From Aquisphaera insulae (GTDB lineage Bacteria; Planctomycetota; Planctomycetia; Isosphaerales; Isosphaeraceae), in the NCBI RefSeq assembly GCF_011064615.1, contig NZ_JAALJH010000027.1, positions 1 through 64,000 on the forward strand: a DNA stretch of 64,000 nucleotides. Direction: 5' to 3'. A program made the translations under genes and the position numbers. The notes beneath the pieces were generated by a model. That model made no database searches and was not told the DNA's origin. It was given only the letters and a program-made list of their open reading frames with translations. Below, one piece after another: positions 1 to 9,181 of this stretch; within the stretch, counting starts at the first letter, position 1, and each line of letters opens with the position of its first letter.

Positions 1-185
<185 letters not shown>

Positions 186-260
186 GAAATGCTCTCCATG
201 AAAGCTCGGACCGTGATTACGTCGAGAGGAGTCGGGCACGACCGCCACGGCGACCGAGGC

Positions 261-467
261 TCAAGGGGCTTTGGGGCTCGTCGTATCATCGCGGTGCTTG
301 CGGGATTTCTTGGCGAACATGGCTCCCGGATCGTCGCGGTTCGGTTCCTCGATCTTGATGGTCCCGGCCTGGCGGCTGGGATCCTCGCCGCAGCCGGAGA
401 TTAGCGGGATGGCAGCGGCGAGGGCCCACAGGGATTCTCGCCTCGTCAGCGTTCGGTCTCGGATCAT
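261..467 (-). CDS. small lipoprotein (68 aa)
   Basis: The predicted protein begins MIRDRTLTRRESL, has a hydrophobic segment and a lipobox-like ISGC, then a charged Lys/Asp-rich tail of about 40 residues with no recognisable domain. I chose the ATG at 467 because AGGAG (477-481) lies nine bases upstream; a longer start at 521 would put 18 polar residues ahead of the signal peptide, although that ATG overlaps the stop of the sigma factor (TGA at 518-520). It sits between the sigma factor and a DUF1559 gene. A similar short lipoprotein accompanies the other DUF1559 gene in the window (49498-49755), so the pairing looks functional. No specific role can be assigned. Confidence 0.75.
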   Translation of the reverse strand: MIRDRTLTRRESLWALAAAIPLISGCGEDPSRQAGTIKIEEPNRDDPGAMFAKKSRKHRDDTTSPKAP

Positions 468-517
468 CGGGCGAAACTCCTGTCCGGTCCGGGGTGAATC
501 GATCTTCGACGTGTCAT

Positions 518-1102
518 TCATGAGAGGTCCTCGATCCGGCCGCGCAGCCGCTTCAGGCCGCGCAGCAGGCGAACGCGGACGGCCCCTTCAGAGATCCCCA
601 GGGCATCCGCGATCTCGGACGTCTCACGCTCCTCGAAGAACCGCATCGCCAGGACTTCGCGGTCCCGCGATGACAGGGAATCCAGGGCCGCCCTGACTTC
701 GGCGAGTTGCTCCTGACGGACGAGGCGGTCGCTGGGCGTGGTATCGTCGGCAACCAGGCGACCGGGCAGGTGTCGGTCGTTCGAACGGTCCGAGCCGTCG
801 CAGATCCTCGTCTCCCTGGTGACGCTCCGTCGTTGTGAGACGAGGTGGCGGCGATGCGCGTCGATCACCCGGTCGCCGGCCAGGTGCCGGAGCCACCCGA
901 AGAACGGCGAGGTGTGTTCGGGAAGCCGGACGTCAACCCGCCCGGCCGCGTCCGCCAGCGTGTCCTGGACGACGTCGGAGGGATCAACCCGCGAGGCCAC
1001 CCGACGGTCAAGCCGCGCCGCGATCATCCGCCGGAGCCCGGCGCGATGGCGTTCCAGAAATGCGAGGCGGGCCTCAAGATCCTGGCCGTCCGCTTCGTCC
1101 AT
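518..1102 (-). CDS. ECF-type RNA polymerase sigma factor
   Basis: This 194-residue protein has the two-domain layout of ECF sigma factors. Region 2 includes DPSDVVQDTLADA and FFGWLRHLAGDRVIDAHRRH; region 4 is a helix-turn-helix (SRDREVLAMRFFEERETSEIADALGISEGAVRVRLLRGL overall, with key EIADALGISEGAV). It would direct RNA polymerase to a dedicated promoter set. The ATG at 1102 is preferred over that at 1123 because the GGGGAGGTC Shine-Dalgarno element lies between them at correct spacing for 1102. It lies 123 bp downstream of a Ser/Thr kinase on the same strand, the ECF/kinase pairing typical of planctomycetes, where the kinase is thought to gate the sigma factor. Targets are unknown. Confidence 0.9.
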   Translation of the reverse strand: MDEADGQDLEARLAFLERHRAGLRRMIAARLDRRVASRVDPSDVVQDTLADAAGRVDVRLPEHTSPFFGWLRHLAGDRVIDAHRRHLVSQRRSVTRETRICDGSDRSNDRHLPGRLVADDTTPSDRLVRQEQLAEVRAALDSLSSRDREVLAMRFFEERETSEIADALGISEGAVRVRLLRGLKRLRGRIEDLS

Positions 1103-1225
1103 CGAAGTTGACCTCCCCTCCATTCACACCGCGGCCGCCTTGGCCACCTCCAGAACAACCGCAACTTGAGGGGATCCGTTACCGACGAAATCCGGAATTC
1201 GCCGACGAGGCCCGGCGCGGCCGGG

Positions 1226-3748
1226 TCAACGACCGAGGGCGGGGTGGGAGATCGCCGGGGCCGGCGGGAGGGCGAGGAGGGCGGCAGTCTCCTCCGCGTC
1301 GGGATGATCGGAACCGAGGGTCCTACGCTGCGCGTCGAGACTGGATCGCAGCAAGGCCTCGCCCTCGGCGATCGCCCCCCGAGCCCGCAGCAGGACGCCC
1401 AGACGCCGAGTTGTGATCAGCGTCACGGGGTGCTCCGCGCCGAGGATCCGTCGCGCGTCGTTCAGGCAGCCGCGGCAGAGCGGCTCCGCCTCGCCGGCGC
1501 GGCCCGTCCGCCCCAGCACGTCGGTCAGATTGCTGAGGGCCACCAGCGCGTCCGGGTCTTCCGGCCCGCGTGTTTCACGGGTCACCCTCAAGATGTCACG
1601 GAAGAGGCGTTCGGCCTCGGCATAATTGCCCCGCTTCACCAGGACCAGCGCCAGCAGATTAGCCTTGTGAAGGGTCGCCTTGTCGCAGGATCCCCAGATC
1701 TCCATGGCCTGTTGATAGCACTCCCGACAGACGCGCTCGGCCTCGTCATACCGCTTCTTCGACAAGTAGAGTTGCCCCATGTGCGACCGGGCCGTGATCG
1801 ATAGGGAATGCGTCGGCCCGAGTAGCCTCCCGGATTGCTCGATGGCTTCGTCCAGGATCGGCTGCGCCTCATCGAGCCTGTGCAGGTGGACCAGGCCATG
1901 AGAGTAGTGGATCAAGGTCTCGATGCGGACGGAATCGGCGATCCCTGGAAGTCGCCGCCGAATCGCCAGCACCTCCCGCAGGTGGGGCTCGGCCTGTGCA
2001 TGAAGCCCCAACGAGTGGTAGGCGCCGGCGATGGCACTGCGGACGCTCGCCTCAACTTCCGGCTCACCCTTGAAGGAGTTGCCGACCTCCGCCGCGGCCC
2101 GGTCCAGCGCTTCGCGCAGGGTAATCCGGCTGGCATCCGGATTTCTGTGTGGCGACGCCTGCGTGATGAGCTTGTTGACCAGGAACTGATTGATCGCGGC
2201 GGCCTTGTGCGCCTCCGTACGGGCCTCCTTCTCGGCCGCGGCCGCGAGAGCCCGCTGCTCCTCCTTCTGGTCCCTCTCGTGCGAGGCCATCTTCGTCTGG
2301 CGGATCGCCTCGTGCTTCTGCCGGACGGCCTCCCTCCAATTCGCCGCGCCGACCCCGACGCTGGCCGTCAGCGCCAGCATGAGCGTCGCCTGGACCGGGT
2401 TCCGCCGGCTCCACCGCCACAGCCGCCCGACGGGCCCGACTGATCGCGCCAGGATCGGTCGGCCTTCAAGGAACCGGCGGAGATCGTCGGCGAGCCTCCA
2501 GGCCGTCTCGTATCGGCCCGACGGCTCCTTGGCTAGCGCCTTGGCCACGATCGTCGCCAGGTCGACGGGTATGGCCGGGTTGAGCCGCCGCGCGGGCACC
2601 GGCTCCCGCTCGAGAATCGCGCGCAGGATCGTCCTCCGATCCGAACCCGAAACTGCATGCTGCAGCGTCAGCATCTCGTAAAGGGTTGCCCCCAGCGAGT
2701 AGACGTCGGTACGGCGATCGACGAGCGCGCGTTCGCCTCCCGCCTGCTCGGGGCTCATGTACCGCAGTGTTCCCGGCAAATCGCCGGTTACCGTGAGGCC
2801 GGCGCCGCCCTGGACCTCGGCCATGCCGAAGTCCGCCACCCAGAGATCGCCTCGCCGGTCCAGCAGCAGGTTCGCCGGCTTCACGTCGCGATGGACGACC
2901 CCCTGGTCGTGTGCGTAGCCGAGGGCCTCGGCGGCCTGGATCCCGAGCCTCGCGATCGTCCTGATATACGCCCTCGAGCGGATCGAGGCCCCGTCCCCCG
3001 GCGTCTCGCCCTCCGGATCGAGGGTGGCCGACGACAGGTCTTGCCACTCGGCCCCGGCCCGGGGCCCCGCCGTGAAGCGGCCCGAGAGCAATCCTGCCGC
3101 AAGCGACCCGGACGAGGGATGCCCCGCCGATGGCACGTCAGCCCAACCTACCATCCGCCGGATCTCTGCCCCCAAGTCGGCGAGGCTCCCCCCCTCGATG
3201 TATTGCATGGCGTAGAAGGGAACCTCGCCGTCCAGCCCCACATCGTGGACCGGCACGATACGAGGGTGTTGCAACCAGCTTGCGACCTGCGCCTCCAACT
3301 GGAATCGCTTCAGGGCCCGCGAGTCCGCCGACGCCGTCGTCGGCAGGATCTTCAGCGCGACCCGGCGGCGGAGCCTCACATCCTCGGCCTCGTAGACGAC
3401 GCCCATCCCGCCACGGCCGATCTCGCGGACGATCCGATAGCTCGCGAAACCCCGGGATGGTCCAAGCTCCGCGCCCGGCTCGGCGAGGTCCGCTCCGAGG
3501 CCCGACCGATCCAGCCTCGCCAGGCCCTCGATGATCGGGAGCAACTTGCGGATTTCTCCCGCCCGCTCGGGGAACTCCTCCGCGAGCCGCTCCTCGTCGA
3601 TCGACACGCCGTTCAGGACCCGACGCGTCAACTCGTCGACGAACCGCCCCAGGCCGGACTCATCTCCGATCGAGCCTACCCCCGAACCGTCACGAAGGAA
3701 GGTCTCGCCTCGCTTATACCCTGGCCTTCGGAGATCAGGTTGGTTCAT
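1226..3748 (-). CDS. membrane Ser/Thr protein kinase with C-terminal TPR domain
   Basis: The 840-residue protein has a short N-terminal region, then a Hanks-type kinase domain: glycine loop GRGGMGVVY (residues 111-119), catalytic Lys in VALKIL (K133), HRDVKPANLL, ADFGMAE with an intact DFG, and the YMSPEQ activation-segment motif. A Gly/Ser-rich insert sits between the lobes. A single hydrophobic segment follows (around NPVQATLMLALTASVGVGA), and the rest is a run of TPR-type helices with A/L/Y periodicity, as in planctomycetal kinases of the Kinesin-light-chain-like TPR class. All catalytic residues are present, so it should be active. The TPR part probably binds a partner or senses a ligand outside the membrane. 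The sigma factor gene downstream is its probable functional partner. Confidence 0.93.
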   Translation of the reverse strand: MNQPDLRRPGYKRGETFLRDGSGVGSIGDESGLGRFVDELTRRVLNGVSIDEERLAEEFPERAGEIRKLLPIIEGLARLDRSGLGADLAEPGAELGPSRGFASYRIVREIGRGGMGVVYEAEDVRLRRRVALKILPTTASADSRALKRFQLEAQVASWLQHPRIVPVHDVGLDGEVPFYAMQYIEGGSLADLGAEIRRMVGWADVPSAGHPSSGSLAAGLLSGRFTAGPRAGAEWQDLSSATLDPEGETPGDGASIRSRAYIRTIARLGIQAAEALGYAHDQGVVHRDVKPANLLLDRRGDLWVADFGMAEVQGGAGLTVTGDLPGTLRYMSPEQAGGERALVDRRTDVYSLGATLYEMLTLQHAVSGSDRRTILRAILEREPVPARRLNPAIPVDLATIVAKALAKEPSGRYETAWRLADDLRRFLEGRPILARSVGPVGRLWRWSRRNPVQATLMLALTASVGVGAANWREAVRQKHEAIRQTKMASHERDQKEEQRALAAAAEKEARTEAHKAAAINQFLVNKLITQASPHRNPDASRITLREALDRAAAEVGNSFKGEPEVEASVRSAIAGAYHSLGLHAQAEPHLREVLAIRRRLPGIADSVRIETLIHYSHGLVHLHRLDEAQPILDEAIEQSGRLLGPTHSLSITARSHMGQLYLSKKRYDEAERVCRECYQQAMEIWGSCDKATLHKANLLALVLVKRGNYAEAERLFRDILRVTRETRGPEDPDALVALSNLTDVLGRTGRAGEAEPLCRGCLNDARRILGAEHPVTLITTRRLGVLLRARGAIAEGEALLRSSLDAQRRTLGSDHPDAEETAALLALPPAPAISHPALGR

Positions 3749-4182
3749 TCCTCCGCCTCATAGAGCCTCCTGGGACTCGTGGCTCATCGCGCGAACGGCC
3801 CCGGATGCTTCACCTCGAGGATTAATTTCTACTAATCATACAGACTAAGTTTGGATTATGGCTACTGAAAAGGACTCTGCAACTTGATTCGCATCACTCA
3901 CGCCCCGCGGACGGAGAGCATGGCCGGGCCGGAGGTTGTCCGCCCAGGAGCCCGAGCGTTACGATGATTCGACAGACGCGCCCTGGCGAACCGACACGAA
4001 ACGGATTCTGTCCGCGGAGTTGCGTCCTTGCAGGCCCTCTGAGGATGGCGACCGGGCATCGAGGATAACATCGATGCATCACCACAGTGCTCCCGACCAT
4101 CCTGGTCCGCCCCGGCGCTCCCGAGATTCCGGTGGCAGCGTGCTGCCGAGCGACCTCACCTGCTTACGCGCGAGGAGCAGCC
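3749..4182. other. 434-bp divergent intergenic region
   Basis: Between the divergently transcribed kinase (minus) and GH43-like gene (plus). It contains the most AT-rich stretch of this end of the window (about 3820-3885), consistent with promoter DNA. Short open frames on both strands lack ribosome-binding sites and recognisable composition, so I do not call a gene here. Confidence 0.6.
3855..3882 (-). promoter_or_regulatory. putative sigma-70-type promoter for the kinase/sigma/lipoprotein group
   Basis: Read on the minus strand: TTGCAG (3877-3882), a 16-bp spacer, then CATAAT (3855-3860), about 105 bp upstream of the kinase start, inside the locally AT-rich stretch. The match to the housekeeping consensus is good, but this is by eye only. 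Confidence 0.4.
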
Positions 4183-5142
4183 ATGAAGATATTCTGCGGG
4201 CCGCTAGCGGTCCTCCTCGGCATCATCCCGGGGATGCAGGAAACCGCCACGTTGCCACCGGTCCCGGCCCATGCCGACACGGCCGAGGATGATTGCCTCC
4301 TGTTCTCGTACTTCCTGGGCAACGGCGAGGACGGCCTGCACCTGGCCACGAGCCAGGACGGCCTGACGTGGACGCCCCTGGGCGGCGGCAAGAGCTACCT
4401 CGCGCCGAAGGTGGGGAAGTCGAGGCTGATGCGCGACCCATGCTTGCTGCGGGGCCACGACGGCACGTTTCAGCTCGTCTGGACCGATAGCTGGGACAGG
4501 CGGACGATCGGACACGCCTCGTCGAAGGACCTGGTCCACTGGTCCGATCAGCAGGCCATCCCCGTCATGAAGCACGAACCGAAGGCCCTCAACTGCTGGG
4601 CCCCGGAAATCCTCTTCGATGATGCGAAGCGGCACTACCTGATTTTCTGGTCCACCACCATCCCCGGCCGCTTCCCGGAGACCGAGGGGACCGGCGACGA
4701 GAACTACAACCATCGCATCTACGCCACGACGACAACGGACTTCAAGACGTTCACGCCCACGCGGCTCTTCTACGATGGCGGCTTCAACGTCATCGACGCC
4801 ACCATCCTCAAGGCCAACGACAAATCCTACCTGATCGTCAAGGATGAGACCCTCAAGCCGGTGAAGAAGCACCTGCGGATGGCCGTCGCCGACACGCCCG
4901 ACGGGCCGTTCGTCGACCTCTCGCCGCCGTTCACCCCGTCCTGGGTGGAAGGGCCTTCCGCCATCCGCATCGGCGACGATTTCCTCATCTATTTCGACTG
5001 CTATCGCGACGGCCACTACGGCGCCGTCCGCTCGCGCGACCTCAAGCACTGGGAGGACATCACGCCGCGAGTGAGCTTCCCGAAGGGGGCTCGCCACGGC
5101 ACGGTGCTCCGCGTACCGCGGCGGATCCTCGAGAGGCTTTAA
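4183..5142 (+). CDS. secreted GH43/GH117-type five-bladed beta-propeller glycoside hydrolase
   Basis: Starting at the ATG preceded by GAGGAG, the 319-residue product has a signal peptide (MKIFCGPLAVLLGIIPG) and then repeated propeller-blade patterns: SQDGLTWTPLGG, RDPCLLRGHDGTFQLVWT, SKDLVHWSDQQAIPV, NCWAPEILFDDAKRHYLIFW, and EGPSAIRIGDDFLIYFDCY. The Asp of RDP, the Glu of WAPE and the Glu of EGPS lie where GH43-like clans place base, modulator and acid residues. Members hydrolyse arabinose- or xylose-containing glycans, but the exact substrate cannot be read from the sequence. An upstream in-frame start would add 32 residues lacking signal-peptide character and is rejected. Confidence 0.85.
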   Translation: MKIFCGPLAVLLGIIPGMQETATLPPVPAHADTAEDDCLLFSYFLGNGEDGLHLATSQDGLTWTPLGGGKSYLAPKVGKSRLMRDPCLLRGHDGTFQLVWTDSWDRRTIGHASSKDLVHWSDQQAIPVMKHEPKALNCWAPEILFDDAKRHYLIFWSTTIPGRFPETEGTGDENYNHRIYATTTTDFKTFTPTRLFYDGGFNVIDATILKANDKSYLIVKDETLKPVKKHLRMAVADTPDGPFVDLSPPFTPSWVEGPSAIRIGDDFLIYFDCYRDGHYGAVRSRDLKHWEDITPRVSFPKGARHGTVLRVPRRILERL

Positions 5143-5214
5143 GTCGCCGAGGGAGAGGAGCCGTCGGACCGATCAGGAATCGCCAGCTCCCGACGGCCCT
5201 CCTTGCCCGCGGCT

Positions 5215-6426
5215 TCAGGTCCCCGTTGCTCGCAGGTTCCCCCAGACGATCCCCGGGGCGCGGGTGTTGGCGACCAGGTACTGAGGTGCGAGGCCGGGAT
5301 AGAGGACCGGCCGGGCCTCGCGGCGGAAGATGCCCTGGAAAATCGGCCCGACCCGGCCGACGTAGATGAGCGTGCCTGCCGGCAGGGTCACGTCCTGAAC
5401 GAAGGTGGCCTGGTTGGTTCCATACCAACTCTGGTCCAGGGCCAGCTTGCGGATGGCCTGGGATGGGGAGCTGAAGACGGCCGTGGTCATGAACCGGCCG
5501 TAGCGGTTGGAGGATGAGGAGAAGTTCCGCGACAGGATCAGCGTGGAGGTCGTCACGACCTGGCGGTATTGCAGGTGGGCGAAGGTCGCCGCGTCGGCGA
5601 TCGAGAGCGGCGTAGGCACCACGGGCGGCTGCTTGATGGAACGGCCGAGCGTCCCGCCGGGCCCGAACGTGCCGCCGCGATTCACCAGCGCGTCCGCGAA
5701 ACCGGCCGTCGCCGTGGCGATCCGCGTGGCGAAGTCGGGCTGACCGACCGCCGCGTCGACCTGGGCGAGGAACGTCGTCGTCGCCTGATTGATGGGAGCC
5801 GAAACCCAGGGCTGCCGGCTCGCACCCAGCAGCGCCTCGCCCTGGAACGCCAGGACCTCGGACTTCAGCACGGTCGCGGCCTGCGCGTCCGTGATCGTGC
5901 TCGTGGTCGTGGTCTGCACCAGGTTGGAGACCGCCGTCAGGTCGTTCGATGTCTCCGTCGCCATGACCAGGAACGTCTGCAAGGGCGTCCCCGCCGGCCA
6001 GACCTGGCGGCTCAGGGTCAGCTCCTGGATCTCCTGGTAGGCGTCGGCATTGAACGTCGAGAGGCTGACCAGCCCCAGGTCATACTGGACCTTGAGCGAG
6101 TCCACTCCCAACCGAAGCGCCTCGCCCTGCTGAACCAGCAAGCTCGTCGTGCCGGGCACGGCCGCGAAGGCCGCCCTCGAGGCCGACTCATACTGGGTGA
6201 CGACCTCATCCACCACCTTCACCAGCGTGGCCGGCGCCGTATCCTTCGGTGCCTGGATCGCAAGCTGGGCCTGGAGCGAGCCCACCATCCGGTTGAACGT
6301 CGCCGCCAGGTTCCTGCCGCCGGCAAGGCCCTGGATGGTGGGCATCTGGAAGGTCGCCATCAGCGCCCGCACTTCCAGCACCTCCACGCCCCAAGATCGC
6401 CGGCCCTTATGCCCCACTCGCCTCAT
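5215..6426 (-). CDS. large surface/exported protein with planctomycetal LEPRxLL-like N-terminus
   Basis: The 403-residue protein begins MRRVGHKGRRSWGVEVLEVRALMA, a variant of the Arg-rich plus LE-x-R-x-L(L/M) N-terminal tag found on many large planctomycete envelope proteins (key residues LEVRALM). The body is rich in Thr, Ala, Gln and Val, predicted mostly helical, without cysteines or a domain I recognise. A start 48 bp upstream exists but would bury the tag. It converges with the GH43-like gene and is divergent from the coiled-coil gene at 6687. An extracellular structural or adhesion role is only inferred from the tag. Confidence 0.75.
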   Translation of the reverse strand: MRRVGHKGRRSWGVEVLEVRALMATFQMPTIQGLAGGRNLAATFNRMVGSLQAQLAIQAPKDTAPATLVKVVDEVVTQYESASRAAFAAVPGTTSLLVQQGEALRLGVDSLKVQYDLGLVSLSTFNADAYQEIQELTLSRQVWPAGTPLQTFLVMATETSNDLTAVSNLVQTTTTSTITDAQAATVLKSEVLAFQGEALLGASRQPWVSAPINQATTTFLAQVDAAVGQPDFATRIATATAGFADALVNRGGTFGPGGTLGRSIKQPPVVPTPLSIADAATFAHLQYRQVVTTSTLILSRNFSSSSNRYGRFMTTAVFSSPSQAIRKLALDQSWYGTNQATFVQDVTLPAGTLIYVGRVGPIFQGIFRREARPVLYPGLAPQYLVANTRAPGIVWGNLRATGT

Positions 6427-6686
6427 CGTCGTCACCTCACCCGTTGAAGCCCCGTGCCAACTTCGGCCAAACACCCCGAATTTCGCAAACGCCAGAAATT
6501 AACACGAGCACAGGGGTCAGTCCAGCATTTTGCGATTTTCTATTAGACATAAACTCGCCTGATCCAACTCACTTGACGCCGCAATTGTGTGCAATCGATC
6601 CACGAAACGCGACACACAGCATGGCCGGGCGGGGTTAATATGGATATGGGGCCTGGTGTCCATGAGGTGGGCCCAGGGAGGCTACG

Positions 6687-7505
6687 ATGTTGCGTTGGGT
6701 CGTCCGCTCGTCGATGAGGTTCCCCGGTCTGACCTTGGTCGCCTGGACGGGGCTCGTCGTCCTTTCCGGAGCCGCGACCGCCCGTGACGGAGATGACCCG
6801 CCGGCGAAGTCGGACGTGCTGGAGGGCCAGGGGCTGAAGCTCGTCGGCACGACCTACGTCCTGAACAGCGAGGACGACGTCAAGACGAAGGCCGCGGACC
6901 TTCGCAAGCTCAGCCGCGAGCTGAAGTCGCTCCAGCTCAAGCAGGCCGCGACCGTGACGCCCCAGGCTTATCAGGCGTACCTTCAGAACCTCAACGCCCA
7001 GATCGGCGAGCTGAAGGCCGAGGCCCAGATGGCCCGTCAGCAGACGAATAGCATCCCCCGCTATCGAGGCCGCATGGCTCGCTATTATGGGCAGGCTGAA
7101 CGATCCCAGGCCAACGCGTACGTCAACCAGTTGAACCAGGAAATCAACCAGCTCAACCAGGCACTCAATCAGGCAAAGAAGTCACCCCCGGACCCGAGGA
7201 CGAAACAGCAGGTGGACTCTCAGGTTCTGACGGCCCAGACCGAGCGCGACCAGGCGGTCGAGGCGCTCTCGAAGGCCGTCCACGCGACCAAGGAGAAGTA
7301 CGACGAACTCGCGAAGGACAAGGCCGTGGCCAAGGCACTCAAGGACGCCGCCGCCAAGGTCAAGCCAAGCCCCCTGCTGGGGCCATCCCACGAATTCCAG
7401 GAGATCGCCAAACAGCTCGACAAGCTCGAGAAGGAATTCGCCCGGGGCGCGGGCAAGAGCAAGTCCCGAACGAAGTCCTCGCATGGCTCCGGCTTCGATT
7501 TCTGA
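6687..7505 (+). CDS. exported coiled-coil protein of unknown function (272 aa)
   Basis: The ATG is preceded by GGGAGG. The N-terminus is a signal peptide (LTLVAWTGLVVLSGAATA), followed by about 220 residues that are almost entirely charged/Gln/Asn/Ala helices with heptad-like spacing: LRKLSRELKSLQLKQA, AYVNQLNQEINQLNQALNQ and the KYDELAKDKAVAKALKDAAAKV region. A Lys/Ser-rich basic tail ends the protein. No catalytic motif is visible. It is probably a periplasmic structural or scaffold protein. It is followed after 48 bp by a PLP decarboxylase gene, but no functional link is evident. Confidence 0.8.
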   Translation: MLRWVVRSSMRFPGLTLVAWTGLVVLSGAATARDGDDPPAKSDVLEGQGLKLVGTTYVLNSEDDVKTKAADLRKLSRELKSLQLKQAATVTPQAYQAYLQNLNAQIGELKAEAQMARQQTNSIPRYRGRMARYYGQAERSQANAYVNQLNQEINQLNQALNQAKKSPPDPRTKQQVDSQVLTAQTERDQAVEALSKAVHATKEKYDELAKDKAVAKALKDAAAKVKPSPLLGPSHEFQEIAKQLDKLEKEFARGAGKSKSRTKSSHGSGFDF

Positions 7506-7553
7506 CGATCGACCCAGGATGACGCTCCCCGCCGGCTCGACGAAGAGGCTCGC

Positions 7554-8969
7554 ATGACTCCAGAGGAATTTCGCGCGGTCGGCCACCGGCTGATCGACTG
7601 GATCGCCGACTACCGCAAGGCCCTGGCCGATCGCCCGATCATGGCACGCACCGAACCGGGCGAGATCAAGGCGATGCTCCCATCGTCGCCCCCGCAAGAT
7701 CCCGAGGACTTCGACCGGATCCTCGCGGATGTGGACCGGATCATCGTGCCGGGCCTGACGCTCTGGCAACACCCGAGCTTCTTCGGCTATTTCCCCTCGA
7801 ACGTCTCGCTGCCGAGCACACTCGGCGACTTCCTGAGCACCGGCCTGGGGGTCCTCGGCCTCTCCTGGCAGTCCAGCCCCGCGCTCACCGAGCTGGAGGA
7901 GGTCGCGGTCGACTGGATGCGTCAGTTGATCGGGTTGTCGGCCGCCTGGAGCGGCGTCATCCAGGACACGGCCTCGACGAGCACGCTCGTCGCACTGCTC
8001 TGCGCCCGGGAGAGGGGCGCGAACTTCGCGATGACCCGCGGCGGCCTCCAGGCGGAGCCCGCGCCGCTGGTCGTCTACGCGTCGGGCCATGCCCACAGCT
8101 CGGTCGAAAAGGCGGCGCTGCTCGCCGGCTTCGGCCGCGACAACGTCCGCGCGATCCCCCACGATGACGCCTACGCGATGCGGCCCGATGCGCTCGACGC
8201 GGCGATCCGCCGGGATCTCGCCGAGGGCCGACGCCCCTGCGCCATCGTCGCCGGTTCGGGGACGACCGGGACGACCGCCTTCGACCCGATCGCCCCGATC
8301 GCGGAAGCGGCCAGGACGCATGGGCTCTGGCTCCACGTCGACGCCGCCATGGCCGGTTCGGCGATGATCCTGCCGGAGTGCCGGACTCTCTGGGAGGGGA
8401 TCGAGGGGGCCGACTCGCTGGTGCTCAACCCGCACAAGTGGCTGGGCGTGGCCTTCGATTGCTCGCTCTATTATGTCCGCGACCCGGAGCACCTCGTCCG
8501 CGTGATGTCCACGAACCCGAGCTACCTCCAATCCTCGGCAGACGGCCGCGTCAAGAACTACCGCGACTGGGGCATCCCGCTCGGCCGCCGGTTCCGGGCG
8601 CTCAAGCTCTGGTTCCACCTCCGGGCCGAGGGGGCCGAGGCCCTCCGCACCCGCCTCCGCCGCGACCTCGCCAACGCCGCCTGGCTGGCCGATCAGGTCC
8701 GTGCCACGCCGCGCTGGAGGGTTCTCGCCCCGGTCCCCTTGCAGACTCTCTGCATCCGCCACGAGCCGGCCGGCCTTGGAGGCGAGGCCCTCGATCGTCA
8801 CACGCTGCGATGGGTCGACGCGATCAATCGCTCCGGCGCCGCGTATCTCACCCCCGCGGTCCTCGACGGCCGCTGGATGGTGCGAGTCTCGATCGGCGCG
8901 GAGCTGACGGAGCGATCACACGTGGAGTCGCTCTGGGGCCGGCTTCGCGAGGTGGCGGAAACCTCGTGA
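7554..8969 (+). CDS. group II PLP-dependent amino acid decarboxylase (aromatic-L-amino-acid decarboxylase family)
   Basis: The 471-residue length is typical of the family. The fold-type I signatures are present: HVDAAMAGSA with the PLP-pyridine-binding Asp (D263), and NPHKWLGVAFDCS with the Schiff-base Lys (K295). The N-terminal PEEFRAVGHRLIDWIADY and the WQHPSFFGYFPSNVS segments match aromatic amino acid/tyrosine/histidine decarboxylases (DOPA decarboxylase-like). It would release CO2 from an aromatic L-amino acid to give an arylamine in the cytoplasm. Substrate specificity is not determinable. It is flanked by unrelated genes, so there is no pathway context. Confidence 0.92.
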   Translation: MTPEEFRAVGHRLIDWIADYRKALADRPIMARTEPGEIKAMLPSSPPQDPEDFDRILADVDRIIVPGLTLWQHPSFFGYFPSNVSLPSTLGDFLSTGLGVLGLSWQSSPALTELEEVAVDWMRQLIGLSAAWSGVIQDTASTSTLVALLCARERGANFAMTRGGLQAEPAPLVVYASGHAHSSVEKAALLAGFGRDNVRAIPHDDAYAMRPDALDAAIRRDLAEGRRPCAIVAGSGTTGTTAFDPIAPIAEAARTHGLWLHVDAAMAGSAMILPECRTLWEGIEGADSLVLNPHKWLGVAFDCSLYYVRDPEHLVRVMSTNPSYLQSSADGRVKNYRDWGIPLGRRFRALKLWFHLRAEGAEALRTRLRRDLANAAWLADQVRATPRWRVLAPVPLQTLCIRHEPAGLGGEALDRHTLRWVDAINRSGAAYLTPAVLDGRWMVRVSIGAELTERSHVESLWGRLREVAETS

Positions 8970-9181
8970 CGGTTGATCGCAGATCCTGCGATCCCGTCCG
9001 CCGCCCGCTCCCCCATTGATCGCGGCCCCCGCGCGCCGTTCAATGAACGTGGCCCGCCATGGCCCAAGACGCCCGAGACGCCGCGTGCGATGAGGCACGC
9101 CCCGCCCCCCGCGCCCGCCTTCCAGGCCCCGCCTGCCCGCTGGCCTGTCGATCCGAGACCGGATTTCAAGGACATCCTCCC

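Noticed and set aside
5160..5197. 8-bp stem with a 22-base loop between the GH43-like and surface-protein genes
   Set aside because: The loop is long and the stem short; not convincing as a terminator.
7182..8801. 539-codon minus-strand frame over the decarboxylase
   Set aside because: Antisense shadow typical of very high-GC coding DNA; no ribosome-binding site or recognisable motif, while the plus-strand frame carries the PLP lysine.
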